Source: an uncultured Burkholderiaceae bacterium
Lineage (GTDB): Bacteria; Pseudomonadota; Gammaproteobacteria; Burkholderiales; Burkholderiaceae
Direction of reading: 5' to 3'
Assembly: GCA_937871985.1 (NCBI GenBank)
Contig: CALMPB010000197.1
Location: 1-12,033 of the forward strand
Length of the DNA stretch: 12,033 nucleotides
In this document: positions 7,292 through 12,033 of the stretch, piece by piece
Position numbering within the stretch: position 1 is the first letter of the stretch
How the letters are laid out: the number at the start of each line of letters is the position of its first letter
Notes under the pieces: model-generated
Told to the model about the DNA's origin: nothing
Seen by the model: only the letters and a program-made list of their open reading frames with translations
Databases searched by the model: none
Position numbers and translations under genes: made by a program

Positions 7292-8679
7292 CGGACGAGT
7301 TCCTCCTGCCCCCGGAGTTGCGGCTGACCTATCCCAACGGGATCGACCATCTGCGCATTGCCGATCACCTCGCCATCACCCTGGGGCAGAAGGCGATCCC
7401 CGTGGGCCAACTGCGCGTGCGACACCTGGGCGGCGAGGTCGCGTCCGAGTTCAGGCACAGCGTTTCCTGGTTGACGAACGGGAAATTCTTCCCCGTCTCG
7501 CCCGAGCTGCGCAAGGCAAGTTCGGGTCAATGGCGCCGGCGCCCGGAAGCAGAAGGCCGCAACTTTTTTGCGGCACTGTCGGACACGCAGCCGACAGGAT
7601 TCGCGCTGTCGGTGATCCAGCGCGCTCAAGAGCGTGGACTGTTGGACGCTTTTCGACAGCACGGGGACGACCCCAGTTGCATGGATACCTTGTGTGCCGT
7701 GCCCGACATCTGTCGGCTGGGTGCTTTGAGGATTCATCCCCTGGGCGAGTCGGTCAGCGACGTTGGCGTTGGGATGCGCAGGCTTCCTGTGTACACCGAC
7801 CTCGTGAGGCTCAGCAGGGCAGTTGCCGCGTTTGAACGCAAAGAGGAGAACCTGAGCCAGCTCCTGCAGCTCCTGTTCAGCGCCACGGCCTTGGGGGGCT
7901 CCCGGCCCAAGTGCACCTGGATTCAGAAAGACGGTCAGTTGGCCGTGGCGCGATTTCCGAGCATCCATGATCCGTGCGACATCAACCGAGCCGAGGTGCT
8001 GACGGCGCGTTTGGCAAGGGCGGCCGGCATCAATGTTGTTGACGTCAAGCTCGCGCACCCTGTCTTCGATCCATTCGCTCTTTCGCTCCGTTTCGACCGA
8101 GGGCCTGATGGTGGGCGACAGCCGTTTCTGTCAGCTCGCAGCCTTTTGCTCGCCGAGGATGACGATGCGATCGAGCACTTCGAGCTGCTCGAGGCCATGC
8201 GCGTGTGCTGCAAAGATTTTGAAGCAGATGCCCAGCAGCTCTGGAGTCGCCTGCTGTTTGGGCTGCTGATCGGCCACCAAGGCTTCAACTTGCACAAGAT
8301 CGGATTTCTCTATGCAGGCAAGGGCCAATGGCGCCTTGCTCCCGCCTATGGCCTGCGGCCTGCTGGCTTGCGGTCAGAAACGACTCAGGCTGGGGAGCTC
8401 GCATGCCGTACGCCTAGCATCACTTTGGATGCACTCATGGAAGGCTCGGAGGCGTTTGCAGTCAGCCGCTCAGCGGCAGAAGAGCGTTTGAGTCAGCAGC
8501 TTTCGGTCATCAGGGATTGGAAGAAGCTGGCAACAGAGTTCTCGATCAACATGAATGACAAAGAAATGCAAGTCCTAGAGAAGCGATCGCGAATCGTGCG
8601 GATTCACCTCGACGATCTGGAGAATAGTCCAAAGGGGATTTACCCAATGCTGGAGTCTGCGTTCGGTGAGGGCAACTGA
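7288..8679 (+). CDS. HipA-like protein with degenerate kinase site (probable pseudokinase)
   Basis: 463 residues, close to the usual 420-450 of HipA. HipA toxins are Ser/Thr kinases that phosphorylate aminoacyl-tRNA synthetases (GltX for E. coli HipA). The architecture is kept: a glycine-rich segment 'GGSRPK' (203-208), 'RFDR' (268-271), and the catalytic region 'LIGHQGFNLHKIGFLY' (327-342), which aligns without gaps to the family's usual NTDDHLRNHGFLY. In that alignment the catalytic Asp is Gly332, the His is Asn334 and the metal-binding Asn is Lys337. The second metal-binding Asp, in the usual 'PAYD', is Gly355 (PAYG), and the ATP-binding Lys of 'aKFp' is Arg222 (ARFP). The reading frame is intact, so this is substitution and not frameshift. 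Kinase activity is unlikely; a binding or regulatory role with the HipB-like protein is possible. Start is the ATG at 7288 inside the ATGA overlap. Confidence 0.82.
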   Translation: MTDEFLLPPELRLTYPNGIDHLRIADHLAITLGQKAIPVGQLRVRHLGGEVASEFRHSVSWLTNGKFFPVSPELRKASSGQWRRRPEAEGRNFFAALSDTQPTGFALSVIQRAQERGLLDAFRQHGDDPSCMDTLCAVPDICRLGALRIHPLGESVSDVGVGMRRLPVYTDLVRLSRAVAAFERKEENLSQLLQLLFSATALGGSRPKCTWIQKDGQLAVARFPSIHDPCDINRAEVLTARLARAAGINVVDVKLAHPVFDPFALSLRFDRGPDGGRQPFLSARSLLLAEDDDAIEHFELLEAMRVCCKDFEADAQQLWSRLLFGLLIGHQGFNLHKIGFLYAGKGQWRLAPAYGLRPAGLRSETTQAGELACRTPSITLDALMEGSEAFAVSRSAAEERLSQQLSVIRDWKKLATEFSINMNDKEMQVLEKRSRIVRIHLDDLENSPKGIYPMLESAFGEGN

Positions 8680-8691
8680 CGCTCGTCAGTT
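8674..8691. repeat. Inverted repeat across the HipA-like stop codon
   Basis: AACTGACG (8674-8681) and CGTCAGTT (8684-8691) are perfect inverted repeats of 8 bases with only two bases between them; the TGA stop is inside the left arm. No T-tract follows (CAGCGCGCG), so it is not a standard intrinsic terminator. It could stabilise the mRNA end, be a weak terminator, or be a protein site. Confidence 0.45.
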
Positions 8692-8810
8692 CAGCGCGCG
8701 CTGGAGCAGAGCAACCTCCAACAAGGCCGAGGCGTGGGGGTCATGAAAGGCAAAGCTAAACGAAAAGTAACGCCGCAAATACGGCCCTCTCACAGTCAAA
8801 TTACATGTTC

Positions 8811-8825
8811 GTCATCTTCGATGAC
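8811..8825 (+). promoter_or_regulatory. Perfect inverted repeat before the response regulator gene
   Basis: GTCATC (8811-8816) and GATGAC (8820-8825) flank three bases, 45 bases in front of the response regulator start. OmpR-family metal-response regulators bind repeats near their own promoters, and the E. coli CusR box contains TGACA/TGTCA half-sites; the GATGACAG here is of that general kind. A candidate autoregulatory site; not proven. Confidence 0.4.
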
Positions 8826-8870
8826 AGTGCGATCCGCGTGCCAAACTGCCCTCATTGAGAGCGCAGACGA

Positions 8871-9551
8871 ATGAAAATCCTGATCGTAGAAGACGAGCCC
8901 AAAGCAGGCGAGTACCTGAGACAAGGCCTGAGAGAAGCGGGCTATTTCATCGAGTTGATGCGCAACGGCGTCGACGGGCTACACGAGGCCACGGAAGGCG
9001 ACTACGGCTTGGTAATCCTCGACGTGAATCTGCCTGGGATCGATGGTTGGTCGGTACTGAGTTCGCTGCGTCGAAAGAAGCGACAACTTCCCGTTCTTGT
9101 TTTGACGGCCAACGATAGCGTTGAAGACCGAGTGAAGGGACTGGAGCTGGGCGCGGATGACTACCTGGTGAAGCCCTTCTCGTTCTCCGAATTGTTGGCC
9201 CGAATTAAGTCCATCATGCGTCGAGGCCATCACGTGCAGGAGGCTACCCTGCTACAGGTCGCCGATCTCCAGCTCGACTTGGTTCGCCGCCGGGCGGCAA
9301 GGTCGGGCAAGCGGCTCGACCTCACCGCCAAGGAGTTCGGCTTGCTTGAACTGTTCATGCGTCGGCGTGGGGAGGTTCTTCCTAGGACGCTGATCGCTTC
9401 GCTGATGTGGGACATCAATTTCGACAGCGAAAGCAATGTGATCGTGGTCGCGGTCGGCCGCCTCAGGGCGAAGATCGATGACGGTTTCAGTCCCAAGTTG
9501 TTGAAAACCGTCCGAGGCATGGGCTATGTCCTGGATGAGCCTGAGCCGTGA
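8871..9551 (+). CDS. OmpR/PhoB-family response regulator, CusR/CopR-like
   Basis: 226 residues, the standard length. The receiver domain (1-115) has all key residues: acidic pair E7-D8 in 'IVEDEP', phospho-acceptor D51 in 'VILDVNLPG', T79 and K101 in 'YLVKPF'. The winged helix domain (about 125-222) shows '[24 protein letters not shown]', the '[17 protein letters not shown]' recognition helix and the closing 'VRGMGYVL' hairpin. The 'D(x)ESNVI.V.V.RLR.KID' form is characteristic of heavy-metal regulators (CusR, CopR, CzcR, IrlR, SilR). On phosphorylation it would activate metal efflux or sequestration genes. The kinase gene starts 6 bases after its stop. No efflux operon is inside the window; the CopK-like gene on the other side is the only visible candidate target. 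Confidence 0.93.
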   Translation: MKILIVEDEPKAGEYLRQGLREAGYFIELMRNGVDGLHEATEGDYGLVILDVNLPGIDGWSVLSSLRRKKRQLPVLVLTANDSVEDRVKGLELGADDYLVKPFSFSELLARIKSIMRRGHHVQEATLLQVADLQLDLVRRRAARSGKRLDLTAKEFGLLELFMRRRGEVLPRTLIASLMWDINFDSESNVIVVAVGRLRAKIDDGFSPKLLKTVRGMGYVLDEPEP

Positions 9552-9557
9552 GATCAC

Positions 9558-10919
9558 ATGTTCACCATGTCTCTCACAGCTCGATTGACAGTGCTCTTCG
9601 CCGGTGTGCTTGTCCTGGTGTTGACGGGGCTTTCTTGGCTCGTGTTTCGGGAAACGAGCAGCCGATTCCATGAGTTGGATCGGTCTTTGCTCCAGGGGAA
9701 GGTGCAGCTCGTCAAAGACGTCGCCGGAAAGAGTGTCTCCCGGGGCGAGTTGCAAAGTCGACTGGATGCCAGCGTGCGAGGACATGTGGGCTTGTATATC
9801 GGCATCACAGACGCGCAAGGTCGCCGTTTCGAGCAAGGTGACATGCATTTGCCTGCCAGCGTATTGGACGAACTGGCCATCGGAAAGCAGTGGGTGAAAA
9901 TTCGGCACGATGCGCACAGCCTCTATGCGCAGCGTTTTGAAATCCCCATGCCAGGCGGCGGCAGGGAGATGGCCTCTGTCATCGCCGTGGTCGACACTCA
10001 GCAGCATCGCATGTTCCTGGATAGCCTGGCCGCCAAAACCGTCGGATATGTCTGCGTTTCCGTTCTCATCGGCACGCTGCTGGGATGGATGGCGAGTCGT
10101 GGCGGCCTGAGTCCGCTGACGACGATGAAAGCGCGCGCAGAAAGGCTCAACGCCAACCGCCTTTCTGAGCGCATGCCGGCGCGCAGTTGGCCATCTGAAA
10201 TGCTGGATCTTTCACGCTCGCTCAATGGAATGCTCGAACGCTTGCAAAGCGACTTCGATCGGCTGAATTCGTTCTCTTCTAACCTAGCCCATGAAATGCG
10301 CACACCCGTCAACAATCTTCTGACGGCGACGCAGGTCACGCTTGCGCAACCACGGTCGAGCATCGAATACCGCAACACCTTGGCAACGATCTCCGAGGAG
10401 CTACAGGATCTGGCCCGAACGATTGCGGACATGCTGTTCTTGGCTAGAGCCGAGAACTTGCATGCCCTGCCCTTGGTGGAGAAGGTCGATCTGGGGGCGG
10501 AGTCTCGGTCATTGGTGGACTTCTATGAAGTTGTGGCCAGCGAGAAGTGCCTGCGCTTCGATGTATCTGGAGAGGCATTCGTATTGGGTGATCGCTTGAT
10601 GATTCGCCGCGCCGTCAGCAATCTTCTGTCCAATGCCATCCGGCATGCCGATCGGGCCTCCGTCGTGATCATTGAGATTCTGGTTCTGGACGAGAAGGTG
10701 AGTTTGTCGGTTACAAATAGCGGTATGGCCATCCCTTTGGATTCTCAGGCTGCTCTGTTCGACCGGTTCGTTCGAATACCAACCAACCCAAGAGACCAAG
10801 GGGAAGGTTTGGGCCTCGGACTTGCGATTACCAAGGCCATCATGCGGGCGCATCGCGGGGGCGTGAAGGTGCTTTCCCAACAGGGAGCGAACACCTTTGT
10901 CCTGGAATTCGCACGCTGA
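9558..10919 (+). CDS. Membrane sensor histidine kinase, CusS/CopS heavy-metal type
   Basis: 453 residues. A first membrane helix (about 8-30) is followed by a periplasmic sensor region (about 31-158) and a second helix (about 160-180), then a HAMP linker (180-232) with 'RGGLSPLTTM'. The dimerisation helix has the phospho-acceptor H245 in 'SSNLAHEMRTPVNNLL'. The ATPase domain shows an N-box 'NLLSNAIRHA' (355-364), a G1-like 'VTNSG' (385-389, lacking the common Asp, as CusS-type kinases also do), 'FDRFVR' (401-406) and 'GEGLGLGLAITKAI' (415-428). This is the IrlS/CusS/CopS heavy-metal kinase family, which senses periplasmic Cu, Ag, Zn, Cd or Co. Which metal cannot be decided; the neighbouring CopK-like gene favours copper or silver. 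ATG at 9567 is an alternative start. It faces the CopK-like gene tail to tail with 27 bases between. Confidence 0.92.
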   Translation: MFTMSLTARLTVLFAGVLVLVLTGLSWLVFRETSSRFHELDRSLLQGKVQLVKDVAGKSVSRGELQSRLDASVRGHVGLYIGITDAQGRRFEQGDMHLPASVLDELAIGKQWVKIRHDAHSLYAQRFEIPMPGGGREMASVIAVVDTQQHRMFLDSLAAKTVGYVCVSVLIGTLLGWMASRGGLSPLTTMKARAERLNANRLSERMPARSWPSEMLDLSRSLNGMLERLQSDFDRLNSFSSNLAHEMRTPVNNLLTATQVTLAQPRSSIEYRNTLATISEELQDLARTIADMLFLARAENLHALPLVEKVDLGAESRSLVDFYEVVASEKCLRFDVSGEAFVLGDRLMIRRAVSNLLSNAIRHADRASVVIIEILVLDEKVSLSVTNSGMAIPLDSQAALFDRFVRIPTNPRDQGEGLGLGLAITKAIMRAHRGGVKVLSQQGANTFVLEFAR

Positions 10920-10946
10920 AGTACCGCGGTCCCTCTGCGCGAAGGC

Positions 10947-11231
10947 TCAGTTGCCGCTGTGTCCTTCCAGAAGCAGGGAGTTCAACAGGGCGACTTCGTT
11001 GCTGGTCACCGTGACGGATTTCCCGTCAGCGGTTTCGATGACGGTACTGACTCTCAAGGATTGGGCGCGGCCGTAACGGTCTTCCTTGGCCATGGTGCCG
11101 TCTTTGAAGATATAGAGCGAGCCTCCGTCTTTCAGTGGGATCGTTTTCTCCGAGGCTTCCTGTGCGGCATGGCCGGCGAAGGCCGAGGTGGCCACCAGGT
11201 AAAGCGCAGCGATGGAGAGCTTGAGTGTCAT
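10947..11231 (-). CDS. CopK-like periplasmic protein, methionine-poor
   Basis: 94 residues with a clear signal peptide (positive MTLK, hydrophobic LSIAALYLVATSAFA, cleavage likely after Ala19 or in the following AGHAA). The mature part follows CopK of Cupriavidus metallidurans: 'LKDGGSLYIFKDGTM' against the known LQDG...VFKDGKM, then '.E.rYG', 'ETADGKSV', 'SNE' and a final 'GHSGN' against GHSEGG. CopK is a small dimeric periplasmic protein that binds Cu(I) with Met side chains and then Cu(II). Of the CopK Met ligands recalled from the literature (M28, M38, M44, M54), all are replaced here (by Lys, Leu, Ile, Val); one other Met (DGTM) remains. It converges on the sensor-kinase gene, as expected for a small target of that system. 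A perfect inverted repeat lies 47-60 bases upstream. Confidence 0.72.
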   Translation of the reverse strand: MTLKLSIAALYLVATSAFAGHAAQEASEKTIPLKDGGSLYIFKDGTMAKEDRYGRAQSLRVSTVIETADGKSVTVTSNEVALLNSLLLEGHSGN

Positions 11232-11277
11232 GTGATTTTCCTTTAGATGCCGGAAGCAGGCGTTGCTTTGGAGTACA

Positions 11278-11291
11278 TACCGACATCGGTA
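11278..11291 (-). promoter_or_regulatory. Perfect inverted repeat before the CopK-like gene
   Basis: TACCGA (11278-11283) and TCGGTA (11286-11291) are perfect inverted repeats with two bases between, in the 120-base gap between the CopK-like gene and the Sel1-like gene, about 47-60 bases from the CopK-like start. A candidate binding site for a dimeric regulator. It does not share its sequence with the repeat in front of the response regulator gene, so a common regulator is not shown. Confidence 0.4.
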
Positions 11292-11352
11292 GGGTATCTA
11301 GCGGGGCGTGACGAGATGCGCGCGATTTCATTACGTTCGTGTCAGACAGGCG

Positions 11353-12012
11353 TCAAATCGTCAGCGCTGTCTTCAGCGTGTTCCTGACGCCATGGGCCCA
11401 ACTGGAGCCTTGTCGAAATGAGGAAATCTTCGATGTCGGAACTTGTGCAAAGAAGACCGACTCGTCGAAACCAATGCGGTCCAGAACATAGCGAAGGGTG
11501 TGCGGACGTTGGCGTCGTTCTCCGTTCACGATAGCGCCACTCTCGCCGGAAGCCCGGAAGAAATCGACGGACTCGCGCAGTTGATCCAAGTACCTGACCT
11601 CCAGCGCCGGGATGGTGCGACTGAAGCGTGTGCGGATTCGTTGGTCCGCGGCGTCGTTGGAAACGACCAAACCCCATGATCGGAGCCCGGAAACCAAGTC
11701 AACGCCAATGGCTTCTGTCTTTGTCAAACCGAAGTTTCTTGAGGTCCTGAGTCGGTGCGCTACCCAGGGATCCATTCGCATGACCTCCGCAATGGCCTGG
11801 TCTGCCTCCCGATCTGTTCCGTGAACTGGCAGCACAAAGGTTCGCAGCAAGCTCTTGGCGATCGCATCGCCCTGGGTCACGGCTTGAGAAAGCCAATGCA
11901 TACCGAGCTCGAACTCGCTGATGTCGAGTGCGGACTTGAGAATCAAGGCACCCAACTGGCGTTGCGCATTGACGTTTCCTTGTTGATTTCCACCCAGAAG
12001 TGACCCAGTAAG
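11353..12012 (-). pseudogene. Sel1-repeat-like protein, 5' end damaged or non-canonical
   Basis: The minus-strand frame is open from just after a TGA at 12015-12013 to the TGA at 11355-11353. The sequence 'GNVNAQRQLGALIL' and 'FELGMHWLSQAVTQGDAIAK' is one Sel1-like repeat (A..lG.ly.........A..WL.kAa.qG...A), a helix-turn-helix scaffold used for protein contacts, commonly in stress or host-contact proteins. Only one repeat is visible. The repeat starts before the only in-frame start-like codon, TTG at 11955, and no ATG or GTG lies between the stop and the repeat; the true 5' end is probably lost or shifted. The remaining 150 residues (from 'GTDREADQAIAEVM' on) are not recognised. If TTG is used the product is 200 residues. 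The gene is on the same strand as the CopK-like gene, 121 bases upstream. Confidence 0.5.
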
Positions 12013-12033
12013 TCAGGGGATTTCCATCCAGAA

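Noticed and set aside
7234..8058. 274-residue minus-strand ORF
   Set aside because: Antisense shadow of the HipA-like gene; composition unnatural and no known domain.
10959..11246. 95-residue plus-strand ORF
   Set aside because: Antisense shadow of the CopK-like gene, which has a signal peptide and family motifs.

Overview
The window is GC-rich DNA whose recognisable genes (a caa3-type oxidase tail with a CtaG-like protein, a CopK-like periplasmic protein, a CusRS/CopRS-type two-component pair, a HipBA-like pair) point to a betaproteobacterium of the Burkholderiales (Comamonadaceae, Alcaligenaceae or Burkholderiaceae type). I cannot name the genus. Intact genes sit between gene fragments and gene-poor stretches, which suggests an accessory or rearranged region rather than a quiet core locus.

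Layout. (1) 1-649: the last 16 codons of a short-chain dehydrogenase/reductase, then an intact MarR-family regulator. (2) 650-1350: about 500 bases with no gene I can support, then a decayed LysR-type C-terminal fragment with an internal stop. (3) 1351-3160, minus strand: a translationally coupled run made of the 3' end of a cytochrome c oxidase gene (subunit III-like part), a small three-helix membrane protein and a CtaG-like assembly protein. (4) 3160-5514, plus strand: a DinG/XPD-like superfamily 2 helicase that has lost its N-terminus, including Walker A. The oxidase gene and the helicase gene have both lost their 5' ends at the same point, which marks a deletion, recombination or assembly junction near 3160. 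(5) 5515-6928: about 1.4 kb without a convincing protein gene. It holds a compact minus-strand unit: a possible promoter, a 20-bp palindrome, a Cys-free 16-codon arginine-rich mini-ORF and a good intrinsic terminator. This is a candidate small RNA or leader. (6) 6929-8679: a HipB-like regulator overlapping a HipA-like protein by ATGA. The HipA-like protein keeps the fold signature, but every catalytic residue I can align is replaced, so it looks like a pseudokinase. Inverted repeats in front of the pair look like operators. (7) 8871-10919: an OmpR-family response regulator and a heavy-metal-type sensor kinase. (8) 10947-12033, minus strand: a CopK-like periplasmic protein that converges on the kinase gene and has lost most of the methionines known to bind Cu(I) in CopK, then a Sel1-repeat-like protein with a damaged or non-canonical 5' end.

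How they may work together (inference): the kinase senses a periplasmic metal ion, probably copper or silver, and the regulator may drive its own operon and the CopK-like gene. Short perfect inverted repeats lie in front of both. The CtaG-like and oxidase genes also concern copper but have lost their complete upstream partner here. The HipBA-like pair is self-contained and has its own candidate operators.
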